From: Cellulomonas humilata | GTDB lineage: Bacteria > Actinomycetota > Actinomycetes > Actinomycetales > Cellulomonadaceae | Assembly: GCF_030814415.1 (NCBI RefSeq) | Contig: NZ_JAUSVB010000002.1 | Span: 930,001 to 994,000, forward strand | Length of the DNA: 64,000 bases | Reading direction: 5' to 3' | In this document: positions 16,341 through 26,096 of the stretch, piece after piece | How positions within the stretch are numbered: the stretch's first letter is position 1 | Layout of the letters: the number at the start of each line of letters is the position of its first letter | The notes under the pieces: model-generated | Told to the model about the DNA's origin: nothing | The model's input: the letters and a program-made list of their open reading frames with translations, nothing else | Database searches by the model: none | Position numbers and translations under genes: made by a program

Positions 16341-17779
16341 GCAGCGCGACGTCCACCGCGGTCCGTGCCCTGCTCCTCGACGCCCGCGTGGCGTACCAGG
16401 GCCTGCCCGAGGCCGACGAGCTCCAGGACGTCCTCGACCGGTGGGACGGCCCGCTGCGGGTCGCGTTCGCCGGTCGGGTGAAGGCCGGCAAGTCGACCCT
16501 GCTCAACGCACTCGTCGGGGAACGGCTCGCGGCCACCGACGCGACCGAGTGCACCCGCATCGTGACCAGCTACGTCAACGGCCCCGCGACGCGCGCCTGG
16601 GCCTACCCGTTCGGCACGGAGCCGGTGCAGGTACCGTTCGTCCGCGCCGGTGGGCAGACCCGCATCGACCTCGGTGCCCTGTCCGTCGACGACGTCGCCC
16701 AGCTCGTCGTCGAGACGCCGAACGGCCGGCTCGAGCGGCTCACCCTCATCGACACCCCCGGCATCGGCTCGGCCCGGCGCGAGGTGTCGGCCCGGACCGA
16801 GGCGTTCCTCGTCGACTCCGCCCCCGGGGCCGACGCGGTCCTCTACCTGATGCGGCACCTGCACACCGCCGACGTCGGCTTCCTGCGCTCGATGTCCGAC
16901 GAGCACGACGCCGGGACGTCGCCCGTCAATGCGGTCGGCATCCTGTCGCGCGCTGACGAGATCGCGGGCGGCCGCGAGGACTCGTTGGAGGTCGCCGGTC
17001 GCATCGCCGCGCAGTACGCCGCCGACCCGCGGGTGCGGTCGCTCGTGCAGACGGTGGTGTCCGTCTCGGGGCTGCTCGCGCTGGCGTCGACCGGGCTCCA
17101 GGAGCGGCAGCACGCGGCGGTCGTCGCCCTGGCGGACGCCCCCACGTCGCTGCTCCTGTCGGCCGACCGGCTGCTCGACGCGCGGCCGGAGCTGGGTCCG
17201 ACGCGGGAGGTGCGTGCCGAGCTGCTCGACGTGCTCGGCCTGTTCGGGGTCCGGCTGTGCGTGAGCCTGGTCCGGCTCGGGTCCGCGCCGGACGCGGGCG
17301 CCCTCGCGGCCGCGCTGCGCCGGCTCAGCGGGCTCGAGGACGTGCGCGCGCTGCTCCTCGAACGGTTCATGGCCCGCGCGGGGGTGCTCAAGGCACAGCA
17401 CGCCGTCCGGACGGTCGAGGCCGCCCTGAGCGCCCAGCCGGTGCCGGAGACCGGCGCGCTGCGGCGGCGCATCGAGGGCGTCCTCGCAGGAGCGCACGAG
17501 CTCACCGAGCTCCGCCTGCTCGGCGATCTGCGCACCGGAGAGCTGGACCTGGGTGACGACGACGCGCTCCTGGACGCGGAGCGGCTGCTGGGCGTCGAGG
17601 GGTCCTCCGCGCGCGAGCGGTTGGGGCTCGACGCCGACGCGGCGGACGCCGACGTGCGTGCCGCGGCGATCGAGGCGCTGCGGCGGTGGCAACGTCGGGG
17701 GTCCAGCCCGCTGGCGACGCCGGACCTGCGCCGCACCGCTGAGCTGATCCGGCGCACGTGCGAGGGCCTGCTCGGCTGA
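16337..17779 (+). CDS. Dynamin-like GTPase, IniC-like partner
   Basis: 480 aa. G1 AGRVKAGKSTLLNAL (~45-59), a conserved switch Thr in ATECTRIVTSYV, G3 LIDTPGIGSARRE and a relaxed G4 LSRADE place it with the smaller partner of tandem bacterial dynamins. There is no long hydrophobic paddle, unlike the upstream partner, so the two likely work as a heteromer with the upstream protein contacting the membrane. The C-terminus (ERLGLDADAADADVRAAAIE) is helical. GTG 16337 overlaps the preceding TGA, so translation is coupled. Confidence 0.87.
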   Translation: MSSATSTAVRALLLDARVAYQGLPEADELQDVLDRWDGPLRVAFAGRVKAGKSTLLNALVGERLAATDATECTRIVTSYVNGPATRAWAYPFGTEPVQVPFVRAGGQTRIDLGALSVDDVAQLVVETPNGRLERLTLIDTPGIGSARREVSARTEAFLVDSAPGADAVLYLMRHLHTADVGFLRSMSDEHDAGTSPVNAVGILSRADEIAGGREDSLEVAGRIAAQYAADPRVRSLVQTVVSVSGLLALASTGLQERQHAAVVALADAPTSLLLSADRLLDARPELGPTREVRAELLDVLGLFGVRLCVSLVRLGSAPDAGALAAALRRLSGLEDVRALLLERFMARAGVLKAQHAVRTVEAALSAQPVPETGALRRRIEGVLAGAHELTELRLLGDLRTGELDLGDDDALLDAERLLGVEGSSARERLGLDADAADADVRAAAIEALRRWQRRGSSPLATPDLRRTAELIRRTCEGLLG

Positions 17780-17795
17780 GTGCCGGCAGGGGTGC

Positions 17796-20111
17796 TCACG
17801 GCAGGAAGTACGTCGTCTCGCCCGGCGGTGACACCCTCCCGACGAAGCACTGGCGACCGCTCGCCTGGGCGACGACGAGCCCGCGTCCCGCGTCCGCCTC
17901 GGTCTCGAACGTGGCCATCAGCATCGACCCCTGGATGAGCTGCCAGCCGCTGGGCGCGGAGCGGATGGTGAGGTTCGTGTTGTCGTACGGGATGCAGTCC
18001 GTTCGGGTCAGGGACGGGGCGCCTGGCGACGGGCCGTTCCAGTACTCCATCTCCGCGTTCGGGCGCCCGATGAAGCACTGCGTCGTGAAGTGCTGCGCGA
18101 CCGCGAGCGCGTTGTTCCCGTCCTCCTCCGAGTCGAGCACCAGCATGCGCGACGGCCCGTCGGTGAGCAGCCACCCGCCGGTCTCTGCCACGACCGTCAG
18201 TCCGCCGTGGTCGTACCCCAGGCAGTCCTCGGGTTCGACCGGCGCCTGGTGGAACGTCGCGGTGACCGCGGTGTCCTCCGAGACCACGACGTCGCAGCCC
18301 GCCGTGCCCGAGCACGCACCACCCCACCCGTCGAACACCGCGGGGAACTGGCGGCTCGGCACCGTCAGACCCGCCGTCGTGCCCGGGGTGAGCTCGACGG
18401 CGCAGACGTCGGAGCACTCGGTGCCGTCGATGTCCACGGTCCCGCCGGAGACCGTCACGGTGAGCGTCGCGACGGGTGGTCCGGCCACCGTGATCGGCAG
18501 CTGCGCGGGGGCCGACGAACCACCCGGACCGGTCACCGTGAGCGTGACGACCACGTTCGGGTCGCCGTCGTCGGGGAAGGTGAACGAGGTCGACCCCGCG
18601 CTCGTCGCGGTGGCCAGCTCGGTGCCGCCGCTCGTGGCGATGCGCCAGCTCCAGGAGGTGACCTCACCCGCGACGGTCGCGTCGAACGAGACGGGCACGC
18701 CGGACTGGACGTCCGTCGGTGTCGACGTGAGCGAGACGACGACCGGCGGCGCCGGGGGAGCCTTGGTCGCCCCAGGCGTCGGGGTCGGCGCAGGGGCCGG
18801 TGTCGACGCCGTGGTTGCCGACGGGCGCGGCGCGGGAACCAGTGCGGCGGGCGGTTGCGTTCCCGCCGGGGGAGCCGTCGGTGGTTCCTCCTCCGTCGGC
18901 GCCGGGGGGGCGGGGTCCGTCGGCGGGGTGGCGGGAGCCGGGACCGGTTCCTGCGGGACGGCGACCTCGGTCAGGGACGCGTCCGCCGGCTCGTACTTCT
19001 GCAGCGCCTCACCCTGGCGCCAGGTGGTGCCGTCCCAGGTCAGCACCCCCGCGGTCCCGCCGTCGAGGTCGTTGAAGAAGACGATCCCGTCCTTGCTGGC
19101 CAGCTCCAGCCGGTGCCCCGGTGGAGCCAGCTCGGACGTGTCGGTGGTGGACAGGTCCGCGGTGTCGATGATCGTCGTGCGTCCCGTGGTGCGGTCCGGC
19201 ACGAAGACGAACCGGTCGCTCTGCACCATGGGGCCGAAGTCGTGGCCCGCCTCGCCGGCGACCGGGACGACGTCCTGGCAGTCGCCCGACAGCGACGCGA
19301 CGACGACGTTGCCGGTCTGCGCCACGGCGGCGTACACGTGGGGTGACGTCGCCGAGCCGAGCAGCTGCACGTCGTCGTCCGGGCGTACGTCCAGGCAGGT
19401 CCACCCGGCCACCTCACCGTCCGGACGCAGCACACCGAGACGACCGCCCGAGAGGTCGGTGAGCACCGCCTTGCCCTGCACGAGCACCACCTGCGCCGAC
19501 GCGTCCGCCGGGCCCCGCACCACCCGGTCCGACCCGCGGAACGACGCGATCCCGCTGCCGCCGCTGTCCACCACCCAGAGCCGACCGTCGCCGTCCACGG
19601 CCGTCTGGCCGGGGCCGGGCGTGCTGGACAGCGAGATCGTGGCCTGCAGCGTCAGCTCGTCCGCGTCGAGCACGGTGGTCGTCCTCCGGGTCGCGTCGAC
19701 GACGTAGGCCTGGTCGCCGCCCTCCAGGACCGTGAGAGGTGACCCGGGGTCGGCGACCAGCACCGGGGTCCCCCCGGCGAACGTCGCCCCGTCGACGCGG
19801 GCAAGGGTCCCGCGAGTCTCGTTGACGACGAGCGCCGACGACCCGCGCTGGACCACGCCGAGGTCGTCGCCCGCGGCCGCGCCCGGCGACGGCAGGCTGT
19901 CGACGATCTCCTCCGACGGCCCGTCGATCAGCGTGACCGTCCCCGCGCCGGGCGACGCCACCCAGGCGGACCCCGTCGACTGCGCGAGCTCGTGGACGTC
20001 GTTGCCCTGCCCGACGAGCACCGTGAACGCGAGCGGCACGGCGACGACCACGGCGGCCGTCGCAGGACCGAGGTACCGGCGGGCCGCCGGGGTGCGAAGG
20101 CTCGGCCTCAT
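17796..20111 (-). CDS. Membrane-anchored beta-propeller/PKD protein with C-terminal Cys repeats
   Basis: 771 aa. One transmembrane anchor near residues 14-34 (AAVVVAVPLAFTVLVG) is followed by a ~400-aa propeller-like domain (SAWVASPGAGTVTLIDG, GRLWVVDSGGSGIASF, FVFVPDRTTGRTTIIDT). A Pro/Ala linker, a PKD-like domain (PVSFDATVAGEVTSWSWRI) and a Cys-containing bacterial repeat (FDGWGGACSGTAGCDVV) come next. The last ~150 residues are two tandem ~70-aa units, each with an 'Asp-Cys-x-x-Tyr-Asp' start and a QCFIGR or QCFVGR end. The first ~420 residues are paralogous to the upstream gene. ATG 20111 overlaps that gene's TGA. Likely extracytoplasmic; ligand unknown. Confidence 0.75.
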   Translation of the reverse strand: MRPSLRTPAARRYLGPATAAVVVAVPLAFTVLVGQGNDVHELAQSTGSAWVASPGAGTVTLIDGPSEEIVDSLPSPGAAAGDDLGVVQRGSSALVVNETRGTLARVDGATFAGGTPVLVADPGSPLTVLEGGDQAYVVDATRRTTTVLDADELTLQATISLSSTPGPGQTAVDGDGRLWVVDSGGSGIASFRGSDRVVRGPADASAQVVLVQGKAVLTDLSGGRLGVLRPDGEVAGWTCLDVRPDDDVQLLGSATSPHVYAAVAQTGNVVVASLSGDCQDVVPVAGEAGHDFGPMVQSDRFVFVPDRTTGRTTIIDTADLSTTDTSELAPPGHRLELASKDGIVFFNDLDGGTAGVLTWDGTTWRQGEALQKYEPADASLTEVAVPQEPVPAPATPPTDPAPPAPTEEEPPTAPPAGTQPPAALVPAPRPSATTASTPAPAPTPTPGATKAPPAPPVVVSLTSTPTDVQSGVPVSFDATVAGEVTSWSWRIATSGGTELATATSAGSTSFTFPDDGDPNVVVTLTVTGPGGSSAPAQLPITVAGPPVATLTVTVSGGTVDIDGTECSDVCAVELTPGTTAGLTVPSRQFPAVFDGWGGACSGTAGCDVVVSEDTAVTATFHQAPVEPEDCLGYDHGGLTVVAETGGWLLTDGPSRMLVLDSEEDGNNALAVAQHFTTQCFIGRPNAEMEYWNGPSPGAPSLTRTDCIPYDNTNLTIRSAPSGWQLIQGSMLMATFETEADAGRGLVVAQASGRQCFVGRVSPPGETTYFLP

Positions 20112-22597
20112 CCTGCGCACCCCCCGACGGGTGCGCTGCGCATCTCGGACTCGGCGCCGAACCGGTCGGTGGCCCGGACCGAGAAGCTCGTCGCACCCGC
20201 GAGCGGCATGGTCGGCGGTCCCAGCAGCTCGTAGCGTCCCGGCTCGCCGCGCACGGGCAGCATCAGGTACCCGTCGTCGGGGGCGTCGTCCACCCCGTCG
20301 AGCGTGAGCCGGACCACCAGCGAACCGGAGTCGGCGTCGACCAGGCCGGCGCTGAACCGGGTGCGCCCGCCGCTGGCGTCGTCGGGGGCCGTGCACTCAG
20401 GATCTGTCGACCATGACGGGGGGAGGTTCACGCGCACGTCGACCGGGACGCGTCGGTCGCCGAGCACCAGGGTGATCGCGCCCGGCACCAGCCCGTCCGC
20501 GGGCGGGCTCCCGACGACGGTGACGTCGACCGGCACCGGCTGTGGTGCCTTGCTGCGCTGCTGCCCCTCGACCTCGTCGTTGCCCGCGGCGGGGACGTCC
20601 ACCGACGATGCGCCGGACAGCCACGGCGGCAGCTCGATCCCGACGGTCGTGTCGACGAAGCAGCTGCGCGCGAGCACGTCCATCGTGGCCGTCCCGTCCG
20701 CACGCAGGTCCACGAACCGTTTGCCGGCGAGCGCGGGGCCGCACTGGTCGGACACCGTCACCGTCGTGCTCTCCGTCGCGACGAGGTCAACGTGGGTCAC
20801 CGTCAGGATCACGTCGTAGGTCCCCGGCGACGCGAACACCATCGGGAACGGTGCTCCCGCCGGGGGCTGGCTGGCGAACACGAACGGCTTGCCGTCGACC
20901 AGGACGCTCCACTCCCAGGTCGCCTCCGCACCGGAGAGGCCGGACTCGACGGCGGCGATGTTGGCGACCTGGCCGACGGCCGGCTCGGCGTGCTCGAGCA
21001 GGAAGGCCTCGATGTGCGGTGTCGGCACGAGCACGGTGTCGACCGGCCGCTCGGTGCTGGTGCGGTGCCCGCGGGCGTCGACGATCTCCAGGCCGAGGGT
21101 GTAGGTCTCCGGGACCGACCCCGTGATCACGGTCTCCACGGCACCGACCTCGTCCGACTCCCAGACCACGGAGCCGTCGGCCGCGGTGAGGGTCCAGCTC
21201 CACTGGCTGCCCGCCGAGCCGCTCACCTTCGGGGTGAACGTCACGGGCAGGCCGAGCACCGTGGGGTCGGGGCGGACGCGGATCTCGGTGATGACCGGAC
21301 TGCCCACGACGGAGCCTGACGGTGCGGACGGTGCCGACGGGTTCTCTCCGGTCGGCACCTGGACGACCCAGTCCGCCGGAGCGCCCGTCAGGCCGGAGTC
21401 GCCTGACCCCTCCGCTCCGGCGTCCCCGCCGACGACGGCGACGCCCTCGTCGGTCGCCGGGTCGTACTTCTGCACCGCGCCGGCGACCTTCCAGTCGCCC
21501 GCCTCGAGGGCGAGCACCCCGGCCACGTCGGAGTCGAGGTCGTTGTAGAACACGATCCCGTCCTTGGCCGTCAGCTCGACCCGGTTGCCGGGCGCGGTCA
21601 GCGAGAGGTCGGCGACCTGCGCACCCCGGACGGTGTCGACGACCGCCGTGCGCCCGGTCGAGCGGTCGGGCACGAACACGTACCGGCCGTCCTGGGCCAA
21701 CGGGCCGAAGTCGGCGGTCCCGGGGTCGGCCAGCTGGACGCTCGTCGCGCAGTCGTCGCGGCCGACGCGCGCGACGACGAACCTGCCGTCGTCCGGCACC
21801 GCGGCGAACATCTGGTCCCCGCTGACCGACCCCAGCAGGCTCGCGGTGGATCCCGGCGGCAGGCCGACGCAGGACCACCGCCCCTCGCCGCCCTCGGCGC
21901 CGAGACGGATCGCGCGCGCACCCTCGACGTCGACCAGGACCGCTCCGCCCTGGACCAGCACCAGCTGGGAGGCGGGCGTCGCCAGGTCGTCGACCGAGTG
22001 CTTGGCCTCGTCGAACCAGATCAGGTCACCGCTCGTCGCGTCGATCACCCAGAGCCGACCGGCGTCGTCGACGACGGCCTGCCCGTCCCCTGGCTGTGCC
22101 GCCAGAGAGAGCTCGGCCTCGACCTCGAGCGTGTCGGGGTCGGCGCGGGAGGCGATGCGGCGCACGGGGTCGATGAGGTAGAGCGCGCCGCCGCCCTGGA
22201 GCACCTGCGGGTGCCCGCCCGGGTCGGCGATCGGGGCGGGCTCCGAGACCTCGAAGGTCCCCCCGTCGATGCGCGCCACCGTCCCGAGCGTGCGGTCCAC
22301 GACGTACGCGGAGGAGCCGGCCTGCGTGACGGCGAGATCGTCTCCGACCAGCGCGTCGGGTGCCGGCACGGAGACGACCACCTCGTGCGACGAGCCGTCG
22401 ATGAGCGAGACGACCCCTTGCTCGGGGGACGCCACCCAGGCGCGTCCGCTGGTCTGCCGCGCACTCTCGAGAGGTGCACCGGCGCCCAGGTAGACGGCCA
22501 TGGCGAGCGGCGTCGCGACCACCACGAACGCGATCGCGGCGGTCATGAGGGTGCGATGACCCCTGCGCCGTGGCGTCCTGCTGGAGTCTCGCAGCAT
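20108..22597 (-). CDS. Membrane-anchored beta-propeller with PKD/Ig-like domains
   Basis: 829 aa. An N-terminal anchor (residues ~18-38, TAAIAFVVVATPLAMAVYLG) precedes a propeller-like domain matching its downstream paralog motif for motif (RAWVASPEQGVVSLIDGSS, YVFVPDRSTGRTAVVDT, LTAKDGIVFYNDLDSDVAGV). After ~430 the two diverge: this one has PKD/Ig-like modules (VTFTPKVSGSAGSQWSWTLT, FASPGTYDVILTVTHVD) and two further beta-rich segments ending near AESEMRSAPVGGCAG. It lacks the tandem Cys repeats of its neighbour. ATG 22597 lies 3 bases after the transglutaminase-fold gene. The pair looks like a tandem duplication whose outer domains were replaced. Confidence 0.75.
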   Translation of the reverse strand: MLRDSSRTPRRRGHRTLMTAAIAFVVVATPLAMAVYLGAGAPLESARQTSGRAWVASPEQGVVSLIDGSSHEVVVSVPAPDALVGDDLAVTQAGSSAYVVDRTLGTVARIDGGTFEVSEPAPIADPGGHPQVLQGGGALYLIDPVRRIASRADPDTLEVEAELSLAAQPGDGQAVVDDAGRLWVIDATSGDLIWFDEAKHSVDDLATPASQLVLVQGGAVLVDVEGARAIRLGAEGGEGRWSCVGLPPGSTASLLGSVSGDQMFAAVPDDGRFVVARVGRDDCATSVQLADPGTADFGPLAQDGRYVFVPDRSTGRTAVVDTVRGAQVADLSLTAPGNRVELTAKDGIVFYNDLDSDVAGVLALEAGDWKVAGAVQKYDPATDEGVAVVGGDAGAEGSGDSGLTGAPADWVVQVPTGENPSAPSAPSGSVVGSPVITEIRVRPDPTVLGLPVTFTPKVSGSAGSQWSWTLTAADGSVVWESDEVGAVETVITGSVPETYTLGLEIVDARGHRTSTERPVDTVLVPTPHIEAFLLEHAEPAVGQVANIAAVESGLSGAEATWEWSVLVDGKPFVFASQPPAGAPFPMVFASPGTYDVILTVTHVDLVATESTTVTVSDQCGPALAGKRFVDLRADGTATMDVLARSCFVDTTVGIELPPWLSGASSVDVPAAGNDEVEGQQRSKAPQPVPVDVTVVGSPPADGLVPGAITLVLGDRRVPVDVRVNLPPSWSTDPECTAPDDASGGRTRFSAGLVDADSGSLVVRLTLDGVDDAPDDGYLMLPVRGEPGRYELLGPPTMPLAGATSFSVRATDRFGAESEMRSAPVGGCAG

Positions 22598-22600
22598 GGC

Positions 22601-24949
22601 TCAGCTCTCGCCGGAGCGACCCGCACCGACGGCATCCAGCTCTCGCGGCGCAGACGCCTCGCTGCTCGCAGGAGGCGAGGGCGCGGCGGTGCGACGGACC
22701 CACCGACCCCCCGGGTCGAGCAGCGGGCGGGGGTCGATCGCGGCGCGCACCCGGACGACGAGCGGACAACCGGCGGCGATGGCGTCGTGCACGCTCTGCT
22801 CGAGCTCCCACGCCTGCTGGGCGACGGCCGCCGACGGTTCCGTCGGTGCGTACACCGAGGCGGTCTCGAGCCGGGCCAGGGCGAGCAGGTCGTCGTCACC
22901 GACCGGGCGGCCTCCCGCGAGCGCATGCTGCGCGATCTCGATCGAGGTCCAGGACTGCGGGGTGGGAATCCCGAGCTCGCGGAGCCGGTCGGTGGTCTCG
23001 CGCCACGCCGCGGCGACGCGCTGCGCAGGGCTGCCGTGGTGCCGACGACGCGAGCGCCTGGCCATCTTGGCCACGACGATGGCGGCCAGCAGCAGGAGGC
23101 CGAGCAGCACGAGCCCGGCGATCGCGTAGGCGGAGCCGCGGGCGACCGTCGCGAGCGTGCCCGGGCCCTCCGCTGCCTGGTCGAGGGCGGACGCGTCGGG
23201 CTGCGCGGGCTGGGCCACCGCGTCGTCCGAGGGCAGCACGGGGTCCTCGGGGTCGCGGGGCGGCTTCGGGCCGGCCGGGTTGTCGGTGTTCGTCGGGTCG
23301 AACGCCACCCACCCGTACCCCTCGAGCAGGACCTCCGGCCACGCGTGCACGTCGGCCGCCGTCACGGTGTACGTGTCGCCCTCGAGCTCCTCGGGCTTGA
23401 GCAGGTACCCGACCGCCACCCGGGTCGGGTAGCTCAGGGAGCGTCCGAGGATCGCGAACGCGGAGGCGTACTGCTCGGCGTTCCCCGCCTCGGTGGTGTC
23501 CCCGACGAGGGTGCGCTTCACCGCGCCGTAGGAGTGCCCGGGTCGGGCGGCCACCTCGTAGGGGCGCGCGCGGAAGAACTCCTGCATGCCCTCCAGCTGC
23601 GTCCACGGCGTCCTCCACTCACCACGCGCCGCCTGCGCCTGGGTCGAGACCCAGGCGGGCACGTCCGGCAGGGCGGTGAGGCGCGCCGGGGCGTCCGGCA
23701 GGTCGGCCGTGTCGGCGCTCGCCAGCCGTGCCAGCTCCGCCGTGACGGTGTAGGAGACGGCGCCCCTGGATGCGTCGTCCGTCTGCGCGCGCACGAGCGA
23801 GCCGCTCTCCTCCTCGATGGCGACGGGGGTGCCCGTCAGGGTGAGGGGCTGCCCGACCACCGGGAGGTACGGGCTGCGTCCGGTCAGCACCGCGATCTCG
23901 AGCGTGACCGTGTCGGCGCCGGCCTCCGGCGTCGGTGGGTGCGGCAGCTGGCTGCCGGCCAGGACGAACGTGCCGGCCTGGCTCCAGAGCGCTCCGTCGA
24001 AGTCCTCGAGGGCCGCGAGCCTGATCCGGTCGACCCGGTCGGCGTGCTCGCCCGTGACCTTCACCGTGTACAGCTTCGTGGCCGGCCCGACCAGCTGCGG
24101 CTTGAGCTCGACCAGCGGCGAGAGCCCCGCGGTCACCTGCACCTCGGCCTCGTGGGAGTCGCGCGGGTCGGCGCGGTCGCTGCCGTCGGCGATCGGCAGG
24201 AGCAGGGCGCCGGCCGCGGCGAGGGCGATGACGAACGCGATCCCCGGCAGGCCCAGCAGCACGCGACCGACGGCCGACGTCCGTCGTGCAGCGACCGCGT
24301 CGGAGCCGACCGCCTTGTCCAGCTCCGCGGCGCGGTCGTGCTCGGCGGCCACGGTCCGGCTGACCACCGCCGCCGGGTCCGGGCGGTTGGCGCGCACGAG
24401 GACCAGCAGGCCCAGGCACGCGACGACGCCCACCGTGACCGGCACCTGGGTGGTGCCCCGCTCGGCGGTGATGGCCAGCGCGAGCAGCAGGACTCCGAGC
24501 GCAGGCAGGGACAGCGTGACCACCGCTGCCGTCCGCAGCACGAGGATCGCGACGACGTAGGCGGCGACGAAACCGGCCGCGACGGGAAGAGCGAGCACCT
24601 CGGGTCCGGGGTCCGCCGGCAGTGCGACGGTGAGCATGCGGTCCCAGCCGGAGAGCAGGTCCTGTCCCGTGGCGAGCGGCGCCGGTGGCCACTCTCGCAG
24701 CGCGAGCAGCTCGTAGAGGTACAGCCCGACCAGCCCCACCGGTGCCAGGAGCCACGCGGGCCACCGCCACAGGGCGCCCGCGACGGCCAGCGCCGTCCCG
24801 GCCAGGACGGCGCCGAGCACGACGGCGAGCCAGGCGGACCCGGCGAAGTACGGGCCGAACGCCAGGCACGCCGCGGCCACCCCCGCCGCGGCGAGAACCA
24901 GCTCCAGCACGACCGCCGCGGTCGCGCTCCACCGCCCCCTGTCCGCCAC
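22601..24949 (-). CDS. TgpA-like membrane protein, transglutaminase fold lacking the catalytic Cys
   Basis: 782 aa. The first ~210 residues hold about six transmembrane helices, followed by an extracytoplasmic domain, a transglutaminase-like core, a Pro-rich linker, one more helix (VLLGLLLLAAIVVAKM) and a cytosolic tail. TgpA/DUF3488-type layout is clear. In the core the usual G-x-C-E-x-[FY]-A-S motif reads GNAEQYASAF: the codon at the Cys position is GCC (Ala). His (DVHAWPEV) and Asp (VAFDPTN) remain. It is therefore predicted not to act as a transglutaminase or protease by the standard mechanism. GTG 24949 starts 1 base after the DUF58 stop. Confidence 0.85.
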   Translation of the reverse strand: MADRGRWSATAAVVLELVLAAAGVAAACLAFGPYFAGSAWLAVVLGAVLAGTALAVAGALWRWPAWLLAPVGLVGLYLYELLALREWPPAPLATGQDLLSGWDRMLTVALPADPGPEVLALPVAAGFVAAYVVAILVLRTAAVVTLSLPALGVLLLALAITAERGTTQVPVTVGVVACLGLLVLVRANRPDPAAVVSRTVAAEHDRAAELDKAVGSDAVAARRTSAVGRVLLGLPGIAFVIALAAAGALLLPIADGSDRADPRDSHEAEVQVTAGLSPLVELKPQLVGPATKLYTVKVTGEHADRVDRIRLAALEDFDGALWSQAGTFVLAGSQLPHPPTPEAGADTVTLEIAVLTGRSPYLPVVGQPLTLTGTPVAIEEESGSLVRAQTDDASRGAVSYTVTAELARLASADTADLPDAPARLTALPDVPAWVSTQAQAARGEWRTPWTQLEGMQEFFRARPYEVAARPGHSYGAVKRTLVGDTTEAGNAEQYASAFAILGRSLSYPTRVAVGYLLKPEELEGDTYTVTAADVHAWPEVLLEGYGWVAFDPTNTDNPAGPKPPRDPEDPVLPSDDAVAQPAQPDASALDQAAEGPGTLATVARGSAYAIAGLVLLGLLLLAAIVVAKMARRSRRRHHGSPAQRVAAAWRETTDRLRELGIPTPQSWTSIEIAQHALAGGRPVGDDDLLALARLETASVYAPTEPSAAVAQQAWELEQSVHDAIAAGCPLVVRVRAAIDPRPLLDPGGRWVRRTAAPSPPASSEASAPRELDAVGAGRSGES

Positions 24950-24950
24950 C

Positions 24951-26093
24951 TCAGCCCCTGATCTGCGAGTTCCACGCCTCGGCGAAGTCCTCGCTCGTGG
25001 CGACGTTCACGACGAGCGCCCCGTCGAGCGGAGCGGCCCGCCGGCCGAACCGTTCGCCCAGCTGAGCGACGGACACCATCTGGAACCGCCCGCGCGCCCG
25101 GGAGACGGCCGCACGCTGCTCGGGCGACGGCTGCCCCGTGACGACACCGAGCGAGACGCCTTCCTCCCGCGGCGTCAGCCGGAGCAGTGCGGCCAGGCCG
25201 GGGTCGTCGGCGGACGGCTCGACGCGTGCCAGCAGGTCGAGCACCTCGCTGCGGTCGCGCGTGCGGTCGACCACGACGGCCGCGCCGCCGGTCGTGTGCA
25301 GGGCGAGGGGGAAGCGCCCGTCGACGGCGGCGACCGCGAGCGACGCGGCCACGCGGACCGCCTCCTCGAAGCTCTGGGCGTCGTACGGGTCGGCCGACGT
25401 GTCGAGCACGATCATCAGGCGCGGCTCCTGCGGCACGACGTTGTGCCGGACCATCAGGGTCCCCGTGCGGGCGCTCGCCTTCGCGTGGATCAGGCGGTGG
25501 TCGTCGCCCGGCTCGTACTCGCGCAGGCTGTGGAACGCGATGCCTCCGCGCGGCGCACTCGACGACGTCGGACCCTCGGAGTCCTGCGACCGGCCGCTGG
25601 GCAGCACCGCAACGGCGTGGAGCAAGGGGTAGACCGTCAGCGCCCCGGTCGACGCGTAGTCGTGCGAGATCCGCATGAGGCGCAGCGGGTCGGTGTGCCC
25701 GATCGACAGCGGACCCACCGGGAACACCCCGCGCCGGTCGGTGGGCAGGGGATAGGTAGAGGCGTGCGAGGCGCCTGGCGCGAGGCTGGGCAGCGGGAGC
25801 GTGATCGTCCGAGTCCCGAACCGCTCGAGCGCGAGGACGGGTGGGCTGCGCCGGCGCGCGGTGTTGGTCAGCGTGACGACGCCGCGGGCGAGCTCACCCT
25901 CCTGGACGCGCAGCGGCTGGATCTCGCGCACGGCGTCGAGCGACGGCCGGTAGACCATCCACAGCGCGGAGATCGCGAGCGCCAGGACGCACACGAGCCC
26001 GATGACGACCAGCTCCGGATAGTCCAGCCACCAGCCGGCGATCAGGAGCAGGACCCCCGCGACCGCGACCCCCTTGCCCGAGGTGGTGATCAC
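24951..26093 (-). CDS. DUF58 family membrane protein
   Basis: 380 aa. Two N-terminal helices ([17 protein letters not shown] and [20 protein letters not shown]) precede a beta-rich segment and the DUF58/vWA-like domain with the typical [19 protein letters not shown] motif (the family's Y-x-GDD-R-x-I-x-W-x-x-SAR, with His-Ala where Asp-Trp is usual) and a VLDTSADP strand. DUF58 proteins are encoded almost always beside a MoxR ATPase and a TgpA-type transglutaminase protein, as here, and are thought to be MoxR's partner in maturing envelope complexes. GTG 26093 lies 3 bases after the MoxR stop. Confidence 0.88.
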   Translation of the reverse strand: MITTSGKGVAVAGVLLLIAGWWLDYPELVVIGLVCVLALAISALWMVYRPSLDAVREIQPLRVQEGELARGVVTLTNTARRRSPPVLALERFGTRTITLPLPSLAPGASHASTYPLPTDRRGVFPVGPLSIGHTDPLRLMRISHDYASTGALTVYPLLHAVAVLPSGRSQDSEGPTSSSAPRGGIAFHSLREYEPGDDHRLIHAKASARTGTLMVRHNVVPQEPRLMIVLDTSADPYDAQSFEEAVRVAASLAVAAVDGRFPLALHTTGGAAVVVDRTRDRSEVLDLLARVEPSADDPGLAALLRLTPREEGVSLGVVTGQPSPEQRAAVSRARGRFQMVSVAQLGERFGRRAAPLDGALVVNVATSEDFAEAWNSQIRG

Positions 26094-26096
26094 GGC

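Noticed and set aside
21998..24961. Long plus-strand frame opposite the transglutaminase-fold and propeller genes
   Set aside because: Arg/Gly/His-rich antisense shadow; the minus-strand proteins have clear membrane helices and domains.
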